A stretch of DNA of 64,000 nt, from NCBI GenBank assembly GCA_964247055.1, contig OZ176055.1, forward strand, positions 1,364,001 to 1,428,000. Direction: 5' to 3'. Positions within the stretch are counted from its first letter, which is position 1, and every line of letters starts with the position of its first letter. A program made the translations under genes and the position numbers. The notes beneath the pieces were generated by a model, which saw only the letters and a program-made list of their open reading frames with translations, was not told the DNA's origin and ran no database searches. The DNA is from Paragordius varius (taxonomy: Eukaryota; Nematomorpha). Positions 43,708 through 56,700 of the stretch are shown here, piece by piece.

Positions 43708-46700
43708 ATGCCATTATATCCAGGTATTCTTTTTAAATTGTTGCCTTTTTATTATTTCATCTAATATATTTATTTCATTGGTTTAGATTTATCCGACATT
43801 GAATCACGACTTTCAACAGCGTTTGGTACTAAATTAGGTATAAACATAACTTAATGAATCTATTTAAATCTTATGCAATCATAATAATCACTTTTACGTC
43901 TTTTTATAGAACCGTACTGGGTAATCAAACTACCGGACAAAAAACAATCTACCAAATATGTAATTTTAAATATAGAATTATTTTTATAATAAATTTATTT
44001 AATTTAATATTAATTTATGATTTTTCAGGTTCAAATTATCAAAGCTAACCTGGAACATTCCATAAAGCATTTAAAATTAATTACAAGTATCAAGTTTACT
44101 TTTTTAATAATTATATAGACGATAAATTATTAATATGCTCTGTTCACGCATATGATATTCAGTTTTTACGCGATATATTCAACGATTTAGCAATTAATGG
44201 TAATTTTGAAATCCATTGGCTTCCCACAGAACGTCCTAAAAATCTAAAAGAGCGCATTTTATTTTCCCAAATCTGGTCGCCTAAATATTGTCTTAGGTAA
44301 TTAAATTTTTTTTGCATTTTCAAAACGCTTCTCAATAAAATCTTTATAATTATATCATCATTAATTTAGTAATGATCAAGAATTAACACCTAATGCCAGA
44401 GAGGTCTTTTTAACATATGCCATATCTAACATGAAAATTGCATATCAACATGCTAAAATAGCTCGTGAACGCAACGAAGTAATTTAATTCTTTTATTTAA
44501 TCATAAAAATTACCAAAAATTTGTTTTCTTTTATAAATTTAACAGCTTTTATGTTTTAATCCTGATTAATGGATAAAAATATAATGATATATATCCACCT
44601 CAAACTTAATTTATTAGCTTTTTTGGTAAAAAATAAATATAATTGAGGGCTTCTAATTTTAAGACAATATACTTTTATAGATACCAATCGGAGTTTGTAT
44701 TGTAGATCCAACAAATAATGAAGTTTTAATATCAGGATATGATATAAGGTTATCGAGTAAATGCTTCTTGAATCACGCAGTCATGAATACCATTGCCTTG
44801 TTTTGTGAAAAAATGAAAAAGTATTGCCCATATATAGCCCAATTTTCTGTTTTTTAACAAAAAAAACCATTTTTTTATATTTTGAACTTAAGATTTTCCT
44901 ATCAACTGTTATATTTAGATTAATTATATTATTTACTTAAAAATTGCCATTTTATTTATTTTAAACATTTACATTGTTTCCTTTTTGTTTGTTTTAGATT
45001 CAGGCATTACTGTACGTAACCATAATTTTTACTACTGAATTGTTTTTTGTGATAAAAATATGTAATTTTTGATAATATAAATCTTAATTATAGTTTAATA
45101 AATACGGGTTTTTCGAAAAATATGGTTTTTCAATGAAAAAAGTGTAATAAAATTACAATTTTTAACTTAATGTTAGCGAAGGTTAACTCCGCATGATATA
45201 CAATTGTAGAGTAAAAATTAAAAATATACGGACAAATATTAGAAATATAAGGACAATTTTTTTTTCAATCATTTTCAAGTTTAATTAATTCTATTAAATT
45301 CATTTAATAACAATCGTAAAATATATAAATGATTGTGTTTTCAATATACACCTTTATTTTATATTTGGAGTTTCAAACAGTTAGTTATAATTAAAAATAT
45401 TAAACGATATAAATGTATGTTTGTATTTTAGAAATAAATACTTGTCTTATCTTTTTATTTTATCCATATAAATTTAATTTTTATTTTTAATCTACAGATA
45501 TTAAATTTTGCTTTTGAAAAAGTTTGTAAAATTTATAAAAAAGCTTATTGTATATTGAAAGGTTGGGCGCGTAGTATATGTATAAAGTTTTCCCTATAAT
45601 ATAAATTTGTTTTAAATATTATCGGCAAACCTTATTCATTCTATTAATTTTTATAAGTTGCGAAATTAGAATTAAATTACGGTTTTTAATAATAAATATG
45701 CTAATATTTTCACCAATACTTTTTTTTACATTTAGTAATCGCTATTCTGAGAAAATGTATCTTTTTACCGGCTTACATGTATTCGTTACCTATGAACCAT
45801 GTGTTATGTAATTATTAAACAATATTTTTTATTTTTTTGGAAATACAAAAATAATAAAAAATGGTCATAATTTAAACAGTATTTTTATCGGGCACAAATG
45901 TATGTTACTTATTTTTTTACAAAAATATAAAACATCTTCTTACTACACAATACAATTGGAAATTATCATGATATTAGGATTTTTAAAAAAAAATTTTTTT
46001 AATTTTCGCCTGAAAATTTTAGATTTTTTCGATCATTTTTAAAACTATAAGATTTTTCGTAGCTAATATGTTTGATTTTTATATTGACTACCAAATGAAC
46101 ATATTAATTGGAGAGTTCTAATGATTATAAAAATATAAAAATGGTATATTATATCCAATTATTTACATAAAATCACCCTCAAACAATTTATATTTACCCA
46201 AATAAATTATGTATTTTTGGAGTTAATATAACTCATCATCAATATGAAATATATCTTCATGGCTGGCATATTTTATTAATTTTTCAGTATTAATTTAATT
46301 TTAAACATATCATTTTTGATTAAACATATAAAATATTATAAGTTATTTTTGACATTAAAAAACTCGAATTTATTTTAGGGTTAATTTGAATCGTTCGAGG
46401 GTTGAATAGTTCAAGGATGAATTTGAATCGTTCGAGGGTAAATTTGAATTCTAAATGGTATACCTTGTCAACGATCGTATTATAGAAAGTGTCATTCACA
46501 GCTATAGATATATTTATTATGTTATACATTAGGTGTTGTATGGCCTTACTTCATTCTCGGGTAAAATGCGTTTTTTATGTCGAGGAATCACCGTTTGGAG
46601 CCTTTAATGGAAGGCACAATAAAATTTTGCTACAAAATTCACCCAAAACTAATCATAGCTTTCAAGTTTATCAATTACCCTATCACCATTTTACACAACA

Positions 46701-46734
46701 AACTTTGATGTTAAAAGAACAATCCCAATTATGA
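43708..46734 (+). CDS. ADAT3: tRNA-specific adenosine deaminase subunit 3
   Basis: ADAT3/Tad3 is the non-catalytic partner of ADAT2; together they deaminate A34 to inosine in tRNA anticodons. Nine exons: 43,708-43,723; 43,787-43,837; 43,910-43,959; 44,029-44,086; 44,119-44,296; 44,370-44,478; 44,681-44,820; 45,736-45,807; 46,533-46,734. They join in frame to 291 residues (human ADAT3 has 351). The C-terminal half is the deaminase domain: IPIGVCIVDPTNNEVL, NHAVMNT (His186, with Val188 in place of the catalytic Glu, as expected for ADAT3), YLFTGLHVFVTYEPCVMC (zinc ligands Cys223 and Cys226), then MALLHSRVKCVFY and NHSFQVYQL. Exon 1 is only 16 nt and its ATG is chosen by splice phase. Intron 4 is 32 nt. 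AATAAA lies 53 nt after the stop. Confidence 0.93.
46150..46462. mobile_element. MITE of the TATACCATTTA family, copy 3
   Basis: Lies in the last ADAT3 intron. Left end 'tatccaattatttacataaa', right end 'ttctaaatggtata'. The right side carries about three copies of a unit like 'gaatcgttcgagggt', the reversed version of the minisatellite seen in copy 2. Confidence 0.65.
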
Positions 46735-47024
46735 AAAAGAGTGAACGAGAAAGAACTTAAATACGAAGCACAACAAACAAAAGTTGAATAAAGGAAAAAT
46801 ACTCATTTTTGATGTGTATTATATAAATTTTTACATTTATATTAATTGTTTGGTAATTGTTTAGGTAGCTTAAAAGCCTTTGTAATATATAATTATATTA
46901 TATGCGAAATATACACCAATGCAAAAAATGTGTTTTTGTCCGAAATTATTCATTATTGTTAATAGTAGATGTGCAATTTTAGAATTTAGAGGAATATATA
47001 GGGATGTTTATACCTACATATGCT

Positions 47025-47400
47025 GTACGTCGCAGATAGTTGGATAATAAAGAAAGGTGATAAAAGATATACCAATGCATTCGAAATGTGACACTAAAGA
47101 AAATCGCTACAGATAAATGGAAAGATAAAAAATGAAAAACACTGACATCCTCGATAAAATTAAACCTCATAAAATGAAATTATCTTACTTCGGTCACATC
47201 ATTAAAGCCAAAAACTTGGAGTATCAGCTAATGTCGGACAAAATTGAAGGCTCAGGAAAACGTGGCAGATGTAAAATGCGTTGGATAGATAATTTAACTA
47301 AAGAAACCAAACTATCAATGCAACAGTTGATAGTCAATACAAAATGTAGCAACTACATATATGAAATAACGACAAATCGACCCGATTTTGGCTATAATAA
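47025..47400 (+). mobile_element. LINE remnant, C-terminal end of reverse-transcriptase protein
   Basis: Translated pieces ADSWIIKKGDKRYTNAFEM and then LSYFGHIIKAKNLEYQLMSD, IEGSGKRGRCKMRWIDN match the C-terminus common to many non-LTR retrotransposon polyproteins (ESWTLKK...INAFEMW; YFGHV...GKRGRGR..MRWxDN). Stops and a frame change separate the two parts, and nothing upstream is left, so this is a 5'-truncated dead copy. Confidence 0.85.
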
Positions 47401-47938
47401 CAATATAACTAATTCAATTTTCATGTTTAAATAGTTTAAGCAACTTCTTTTTTATTCATTTGTAACCCATAGTTATTAAAAAGAATACCAACTGAAACCG
47501 TGTTAAATGGTTTTTATGCTAAAAAATTTTTTTTTGGAATAGCAATTATATATTTTTATAGTAGTTTATGGTTATTCTTTTTATAATGTATTAGGTTTGC
47601 TTATTAAAATATATAAAATTTAAATGAAATGATTGGTATATAATAAAGAATAAAAGCGACAACCAATTATTTTAATTAAAAACTCAAAATTTTCTTACCT
47701 CGCGATAACTAAAAACGTTTCAGCTTCTAATAGATATCTACTCTAAGTGTTGACGCTCTCAATACTTTAATCAAGTTATAATGTTGCTTCGTAAATCAAA
47801 TTAATTCAAGTATAAATAAAACACAAATTACCTATGTAGTTTTGTTGAAAAACTCTGGCTTTATTTAACCTCTTATAAGAAAAATTGATGTGTACTCATT
47901 AAAACTACTCAATATTATAAATAATATTTCAAAACCTT
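47401..47938. other. Intergenic AT-rich stretch
   Basis: Holds the complement of AATAAA at 47,860-47,865, a likely polyadenylation signal for the minus-strand PREB gene. Nothing else recognised. Confidence 0.5.
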
Positions 47939-50650
47939 TTATAATTTATTTACAAAAGATATCAAGATAGATATTATAGCTATTGTAATATAAATTAAAA
48001 CAATTTTAATTGTAAATTTATGATTATTGTCGTTTGATATCTTAACAATATTTATGCGATTATCTATGGATGTTGTGAATAGTAAAGCGGAATAATTCAA
48101 TATACTGTCAGAATCCTTTTCGTAATGATTAACATTATAATCATTATAATTGGGAATGTTTAGTAAATTTAGACCAGTTATGAAAGCAGTATGAGCTTTA
48201 ATGTTACATAGGGCCTGTTAAAAAATAATAAATTTACAATCAATTTTAAACATATAGCGCTAAAATATAGAGAAAGTATGGTAAAAAATTGAATCATAAA
48301 AACAAAACATATTAAGTTAAACTAAAACGGATTATATACAACTATTGTTTGAAAAAAAACGCCGTAGTTTTATTTTATGCCTTATTGTTTTAAACACTAT
48401 TTTATTGTGTAATATAAAAATTTACTTGCAAAGAAGCATTAAATATAAAGACTGACCCTTCGTTCGTTCCAACAGCGATAAAATGAGCACTGTTAATATG
48501 TATATTAATATAAATTAATAAAATATTCTGCTTTAATGAAATTAATAAAATGTGATGGATATTTTTGATTCAGTTAATTATATATATGTATAAGTTGGAT
48601 TAGATAAAAGTACTAGCTATATTTTATTAAGCACCAAGAAAAATTTTTTTTATTACGAAATAATTGTAAAATTTCAATTTTATATATGTGTATTAATATA
48701 GTGTTGTTGTATATAAATTTATAAAAGGTTTTATTTTTTTGTGGTAAAAAAACAAAAATCAAATGTTTCATCATCAAGATCCTATTGGAAAATATTAAAT
48801 TGATTATAAATTGCATTTCAATCAATCATTTATCTTTTTTTGTTCCATTAATTATTGATATTTATATTATTTTTTATTAATTTTTATTGTTTAAGGCTCA
48901 GTATAATCTTTGTAAACGTATGTAATTTTATTTTATTATATTTTAAAATCGGATAAGTGATGATCTTATTCTGAGCTACTTATATTGCTGTTTATTATAA
49001 AATATCATTATAAGAAGGGTTTATTTTTAAAAAACCCAATTTTTATCAAAAACGAATGAAAGTTGGTAATGATGTGTCAAATTATGTTAACAATAAACGT
49101 AAAAAGTTAAATTATACATATGTAAAATTAAAAATAATGAAAACATCAATAAAAAATTTACTTGGAAGCTAATTTAGAGCAATTTTCTTTGGCTATCGGT
49201 ACTGCTTTACAAAATTTATAATCCTTTTTAATATAAATGTCAAATCAATTATACGTCATTTGGTAGAATATTCCATAAACTTAGGTATGATGTTTCTTTT
49301 TTGTTGGATGGATTAAGGACAGTTAATAATTCATAATTATTTCTTAATTAATATAAATAATATAATTTCCACATTGTTAAATGTTCGTTTTCAAAGAAAA
49401 CCAAACATTTGTATTAGGGTTGATTTAATAAAGGCAAAAAACATCAAGCTTAATATTTTTTTATGAAAAAATCATTTGTGAATCTTGATTTTTCCATATA
49501 ACGGTTATAGAATACAAAATTAAGTGTGTTACCAATTTACATCTCTATTCCTCGTTTCACAACCTAAAATGCTATAGGTTATAAAAAAATCCATATAGAT
49601 ATAAAATGGGTTCTTATAATTTTTATTAATCAATATATATGTTTTGACTTAAATGGTATATATTGTCAAGGTGTCTAATTTATTACTATTAATATTTATA
49701 TTATATAACATCAATTGAAAAATGTTAATAATACATGTTTTAAAGTTTTTTTTATCACATCGAATAAAGCATTATTTTCAATTTTTTAAGTAGAAACTTA
49801 TTTGAGTCGAAAATTTACGAATGGGAAATTTTAAACAATATACTATATAAAAATTGAGTTATATTTTTTAACCTAACCTGTATTTACACGCCCTAAATTT
49901 ATAACCGGATTTATGATTCCATTCAAGTGTACATTCTTGTTTCCCTTCAAAACTCCAAACCTGCGCAGGACAATTACGAGAAATTAAAGCAATCTAATAA
50001 AGTTTTTAAAGTTATAAAAACGTGCTGTAATTGATCACATATATCCATATCATCAATCTCCGATTCAAAAACTGAAAAATTATGCAACTTTTTGAGGTTG
50101 GACTAAAATAAATGTGGATTTATATATATGAATACGTTCATAATTCGAACATGACCATCAGACGCCGCACTTATTATGAATACTAATGATCTGTTTTGTG
50201 AGGATATGCAAACACATTTTTGGTAAGTTTCATGATTTCGCTCATCAATCAGTGTAGATTTTAGCTTTTCTATAGAAAATTCTAATACATTATGGTAAAA
50301 GCATTATAAACTACTATCGGATAAAATAGGATTTATGTTCAAATTATAAGTATTGCATTTGTTATCTGCACCAATAGCCAAAAAATATTTGTCCTGAATC
50401 GATTTTATAGACATATTCATTGGGGCATCTTTCTCCATATCCAACGTGTAAAATAATTCTCCAAAATATCCCTTATCATAATGGATTCGGTAAATATTCT
50501 AAAATATTACAACTTAAACTCTACCAAAACATTGGATATTCCAGTTTTGGAAGAACCACCTCCTCCAGCAATAATAACATATCTTGAATCTAAATTATCA
50601 ATGCAGTATATTGGGATGGGAGACTTTATAGGTGGATATTTAACATACAT
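47939..50650 (-). CDS. PREB: PREB/Sec12-like guanine-nucleotide exchange factor for SAR1
   Basis: PREB (Sec12) sits in the ER membrane and loads SAR1 with GTP to start COPII budding. Minus-strand exons: 50,650-50,525; 50,498-50,312; 50,281-50,136; 50,102-50,022; 49,993-49,878; 49,279-49,255; 49,223-49,162; 48,489-48,426; 48,214-47,939. These join in frame to 360 residues. Matches to PREB: IIAGGGGSSKTGI near the start, FLAIGADNKCNTYNL, FIISAASDGHVRIMN, ALISRNCPAQVWSFEG, GYKFRACKY, FIAVGTNEGSVFIFNASLQ, then KAHTAFITGL. A C-terminal anchor of about 20 hydrophobic residues (KIVLIYITIAIISILISFV) closes the beta-propeller protein. About 25 residues expected between LAS and HFIAVG are missing, so one exon in 48,490-49,161 is probably unrecognised. 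Five introns are 26-33 nt and one exon is 25 nt. The donor of exon 2 could be 3 nt earlier. Confidence 0.92.
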
Positions 50651-51947
50651 AACGTCCTTAATTTTCTTATATGGACTATATTTAAGACATTATTCTTTTA
50701 ATAATGAGCCAACAAAAATTTAAATTCCTTTTTAAAATTCAAGCGTGTATGAGCCAATTTTACCATGCATATGCTTAAACGTATGGTAGAGAAGAAATAT
50801 ATTGCAATGAAAATATCGGTCATTTTTTTCTCTCATGATGTATAATATTTTTGGATTTTCGGTAATTTAAATATAGGGGATTTTAAAATAATAATAGTTT
50901 TTTGGGTTTATCTCATTATTTTTTTCTAAATAAGCGTTTGATTATGTTGAACTTTAATTAAGAAAACTCCTTATTTTGATAAAATCCAATTTAAACACAA
51001 AATATAAATATTGAGCTTGCGAGTCGATATTCCTTTTATCATTTTTTAGCAACAACAAAAATAAGGAAATCCATATTTTACATTCTGTAAGCAGAAGCTA
51101 AATATTTAGATCCAAACTTTGTTGATAACCATCTAAAGTATGTTTTGTATATATTATGTATTTATTTAACAATCTAAATTTTTTCGTAAATTTTTAAATA
51201 TTCTTCATCATAGTTAATAGCTAAAAAATTTATTTTACAAATAGCATTTTGGGGATTTAGGGAACTATTATAACATTTTAAAATATTTTAACATGCGTGT
51301 TTTAGCATTGTCAGACTTTTTGATATGTTACACAGAATAAAATTCTGAGTTGATTTAAAAAGCTTTTTACAATTTTGGGTAAGTGATTTATATCTAAAAT
51401 GGCAAAATTTGCACACATTTTTTTTAAAATATTTTTTTAGGTGAAATCTAAATGCCTCATTCCAAAATACATCAGAAAATGAATCTAAGAATAAATTTTA
51501 TATTAATTTTTTATAGAACTATGCTCAAGACCAGAATTTTTCGCTCTGGCTATTTTCTTAAAATAAACGGGAAAGCTCAGATTGCGCGATAAAATATTGA
51601 ATATATGCTAAATTTATATACTAAAAATATTTTTTTAAATAAATTTTCAAAAATTATATTTTACACAAAATTTTATTAAAGCCTACTTCATATAGAGAAC
51701 TTTTAACATTATAAAGAGACCTTTTCTGTATATTTGAGGATGCTAAACATTACTATAAACTCAAAATTCAATTAAAATATTCGTTCATTTTCAAATTAAT
51801 CTTATCTGTTTTGTTACATGGCCAAAGTTTAAAAGCAAAAGAAGCTTAACATTTAATTCTGAGGCGGTAGAAATGTTCATCATCACCAAATTACATAGAG
51901 TGTTTTTATGTTCTACGTCCCAAATCGAAAGGTATAAATATATTCTG

Positions 51948-51978
<31 letters not shown>

Positions 51979-53284
51979 GCTAATTGTAGCAGGATTATCA
52001 TAGTGCTTTTGTTTTAGCCTTTACGAGTGATTTAAGCGTGTTATTTAGACTTTTGTGGAAAGTGTTTTATTGCAGAAAATGGCAAAATTTATGCACATAA
52101 TTTATATAAAATTTATTTGGCAAAAGCTTATTCCAAAATTAATCCCTAAAAGATATCATAAACTGCATATAAAAAGCATAATATTTTTTTAAAAAAACTA
52201 TTTTCAGAGAGGGGGGTCACATTTTTTGCCCGATACATATGGGCCAGTTTTTAAATGCAAAAATGGCTTTATTATACAATAGAATTTTTTAATATATGAT
52301 AGTTTACGACACCATAAAAATATAATTTTGAAATGCATATGTTATATATATTTTTTACCATAATTTTAATCTAACGTATTTTATGGCATGTCTCAGGCTG
52401 GTAAAAAGGGTAAAAAAATATTTTAAAAGTTAAAACACTTCTTCAACATAAATTAATTAGTTAAACATTATCAACTCAGATTTTTGATCAGATTAGTTAG
52501 TTTTTAAGGACTGTATTATAAATGTATTTTTTTACATAAAATTTTTTTATGTTTAACTCTTCCCAAATTCTGAAGTAATAGAATTAGTAGAAAAAGTGTT
52601 TTTATAATATCCTAAAGCAGACTCACCAAAAAATGTTAATAAGCCGCAAAAATATGTATCGAAGGTCAAGTGATGCAATGATGCATCATATAACACCGAT
52701 ATATATTTGTCGTTGTTTTGACAAATTTGCATATATTTATAAAAATAAGTACATCAAAAATTTAATATATAATTCAGGGCCATAAAAAGCAGTTTTAGGA
52801 CCGTGGTTTGAGTATTACTGTCATAAAGTGTTTTTATTTTATCTTGTTCCTAAAACCATGACATACGGTTAATCAATCTAGTAAATTTATTTTATGAATA
52901 TGCATTTTTTCAAAAATATTTGTTCTGATGCCATAATGTGGCATATATCAAATTTTTTATCGCCCAATCTCGCCATTTTTGCTTTTATTTTATGAACAAT
53001 AGCTCATTTAGAAGAAAATTTAAAGCTTTTTAAGCGCACATCGAAAAATTAACATTCCAATGATTCTCTTTAAATATAATATATGATATTTAAATGAAAT
53101 TTTTTAGAATGAAGTATTCTGGGTATCGCCAAAAAATTTATTAAGTATAATATGAGCAAATTATCCGATTTTTAATATAGAGCAATTATCACATTAGCGA
53201 TAATATCTCTGTAAGGCACAAATAAATTGTAGCCCCCATTTTTGCGCTCTGTGTACATTCTATATGTAGCAAAACTAACAGGAA
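50651..53284. other. Intergenic AT-rich stretch
   Basis: An (AT)n microsatellite lies at about 51,952-51,978. No exon recognised on either strand. Confidence 0.45.
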
Positions 53285-53466
53285 TTTCTAAATATATATG
53301 GGCATTCATAAGTAATTTCTTAAATTTCCAACATAAAACTATAAAAGGCAAAACAATATAACATTTTTTTCGCACTTCTTGCCAAATAGACATAACATTA
53401 TGAAAATTTAAGCATATTTTCGGAAATTATCATAAAATATCAGACGGCCACGTGTTGGATACCTCT
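53285..53466. mobile_element. hAT-like MITE fragment
   Basis: 'aaatatatatgggcattcat' (followed by 'aagtaattt') and the end 'ggccacgtgttggatacctc' match the inside and right end of the 31,734 element. The left terminus is not recognisable, so the copy is partial or diverged. Confidence 0.6.
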
Positions 53467-53797
53467 AACCGTACAATTTTGTGGCAAAAAACTTTAAATC
53501 AGATAAATTTATATTTAAAGCTAATTAGAATTTGCACCTCATCCTATATTAGTCAATCGATTTTGCCAACAGGCATTGGCCTAATTTCAAAAGAACAGTC
53601 TAACTAGCTCACGAAATATTAATTTGGACTAAACTATTTTAACGCTTCTTAAAAAATTATTAATATAATAGACAATAATAATAATTTTAATATATACATA
53701 TATGTATTTTAAAACACATTACGAAAATAAATAATTGGACATTTTAACAATTTGCCATTGCATAACGCTTGATTCTAGCAAACTGGTGTTGAGCATG

Positions 53798-56700
53798 TCA
53801 AGTTCGTTTTGTATTATCACTATTATTCAAATCATCAAATTTTTCCGCTATCTCTTGCGTTAAAGGGGAAACCTCTTTCATCCGTCTCAAATAGCCTTCA
53901 TCCAAAGGGGAAAATATATCGGCTGTAAGATTATTGCTACTATAGGAGGCGGTGGATTTGAAACGTTTTAACAACCGCTCCAAAATAACATCAATTTCAT
54001 CTTTATCTATCTCCTGCAAACTTGGCATGATTTGAGGATCAATTTGTAGGAAATGTGTAGATCCCTGCTTCTGCTCTTCAGAGCCTGTATTTTGCGTATC
54101 GAGCAATGTTGTGCTTTCATTTTTGGCATTAGCTTTTTCCGTGGGCGTTGCACAGGGATTCACAATTATGATTGGAATCGGTTTAATCAGATAAGATTCC
54201 GAACCTGAAATATCGGTTCTTTCTTGACGAGTCATTGTTGAAACTGTTTCCGCTAAGGGTGCGTTAGTCAATAAGCTATCAGAAGATAAGATCCCTATTT
54301 TCATGTGGAATTAAGTATTAGTTAGGGTCTTTTTTAATCAAGTGTATATATGTCTAATATCTAATACCTTTTTTGATAGAGTTATCCATTGATATTTCAT
54401 GTTTTATCATTTCATCTAAAATATTTTGCGTTTAACTCCAAGTGGTTTAAAAAAAATCAATTATTGAAAATAATTTGTAATATGTATATTCAAACCTGTG
54501 AATGCTTTAGCACTCATGGGTCCATCCAAAACTAAAAACTCTGCATGAAAAAATTCTATCATTAGAAAATTAATAATAATAAATTTTAATAAACCATCAA
54601 TTGATTCTTTGTTTGGGGGAGATTCACTGGTTTCTATATTCGATTCTATCATGTGTGTATATAAAAAAATAAATAATCTAATAATTTATTTTTTTCACAT
54701 ATAAAAAAAGTGTTAAAAAATTTACATCTATCTTGATTTACTAATGAAATCCGTAACAAAATTTTCCCAAAAACTTTCTTTTACAGAAATCAAGTTTTTA
54801 TGCTTAATTTTAATAATTTTTAGGTAAAACACGCTCTGCATTGTGCCGATCCAAAATATTTAAAATGTATAAATTAACATACTGCCTTCATCGTCTATGG
54901 GCATGATTATTGATCCCTTCAATTCTAACATAATAAAATAAATGTGTAGTCCTAAATATCAATACATGTGTTTTTAAGAGCTTGAAACCAAAAATGGAAA
55001 CTAAAAATACAACTTACATGGTTCCCAATTAAGTAGCAAAAGTTTGAAAATTAAATATGGGTCTAATTCCAACATTTTAAAACTACCTCAGTTTTGTTAA
55101 ACTTTTGATATCAGATACTCAAATTTGGTTCTAATTATTTTCAAAATATCCGGTAACATCGTTTTTTCTAGTTCCAAGCTCATAAATAATATAAAAGATA
55201 GTTACCTGGCGAAACTTCAACGATAAACTTTTCGCATACGTTTGTTTCTAATCTCGGTTTCTTCCCAAGATTGATTTCTTCAAATGATAGGATATATATG
55301 GCATAATATATAAGGACCTATACAATTCCGAAAAATAGTCAGAGGATGACTATGTTTATTCACAACCTGATTGAAATATCAGATTTTTATATCTAAAACG
55401 TAATATACCATTTATTTTTTCGATTGATCGCTTCCGCAACAATTCATTCAATGCCATATCGTTTGGACTTCTTTCAATGAAGATCGTACCTAGTATGAAA
55501 ATTTGTTACATTAAAGCGCAATGCATCAAAATAAAAAATGGTTCGCCAACTAAATAGATCTATAAAAAAAATTAAAAAGAGCGGTATTCACAAGACATAT
55601 AATTGCATAAAACAATGTATACTTTCCCTTTTGAGCGATGCTAATGTGCGGTGAGTATTGTCTATTTGGTAAAACAGCATATAAGAGTTAGTGTTGATCA
55701 CCTCGTGTAATGTGCTAGGTTGAATCTTAAATATTGAAATAAAAACATTAATTAAATCTTCGTATATATCCTCCTTATTCTTTAACTGTAACATTTTCCA
55801 TTTATGGGCATCAAGTTTAAAAACTTGAGAATAGATCACATAGAAAGGGATTCATAAAACACTATCAAAACAGAAAACTAATTAATAACATATTACAATC
55901 AAAAATTATAAATTTATCAAAGTTTTTAATTTTTGACATATCTATATTATTGCCATATTTTTATATCCAGGTTTAAATTACTATTAATTTTATAAGTCAC
56001 TGTGGTCCACTGCATCCAACGGTTAAAATTTCATTTTCATTTTAAATATTATTTAAAATTTCTCAAAAAATAATTTAAATTTTTTTGTGGACGATTGAAC
56101 CTTATAAACGACTTTATCCTTAATTTTATGGTGAGCTTTCAGAATCCGAGTTGAGCTAAGTGGCATATGAAATTTAAAAATCAATTTGAGCTAAAGAGTA
56201 TATTACTTATCTATGGAATTAAAATAGGTATTTTAGAATATATTTGATTTATATCATATGCTTACCTTATTTTGGTTTGCATTAATTTTGCGTATATGGC
56301 GTTCGTTGTAAATTTATAATTAAAAAAAAGTGCGATTTGATTAAAGTCTACTGATAATCCTAGATTTAAGGTACCTATTGAAATCCCATTTAATCTAAAA
56401 TTTATTTTCTCAGTTGTTATTAACAATTCAAATAATTTTATTTCGTAACAAATTTTGACTTTTACCAGCCTTTTTTTTGAATTTATGCTATAAAGATGCT
56501 TTAAGACATCTTTTATTTTAATTTTTTTGACCTAAATAAGAAGAAACCGAACAACTCAATATATAAAGCATTTACAGTAAAAATTGAACTTATATGGACA
56601 AGATTTGAAAATTTAAAGAAATATTTTTTTCAAAAAGACAACCATACTTTTTTAAATTTTGTTTTTTGGATATAACTCATTGTTTTAAACTACAAAGTAT

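Noticed and set aside
44990-45013. Possible 14-nt exon of ADAT3 ending HYC
   Set aside because: The exon at 45,736-45,807 gives the full conserved YLFTG...EPCVM block and joins exon 7 directly in phase.
47132-47434. 100-codon frame as a host gene
   Set aside because: Its motifs (YFGHI, GKRGRCKMRWIDN) are those of LINE polyprotein C-termini and the upstream part is broken.
50481-50723. 80-codon plus-strand frame with a hydrophobic segment
   Set aside because: It is the antisense of PREB exons 1 and 2, whose protein match is clear on the minus strand.
51952-51978. Long alternating AT run as a possible cruciform or regulatory site
   Set aside because: Plain microsatellite, one of several in AT-rich intergenic DNA.
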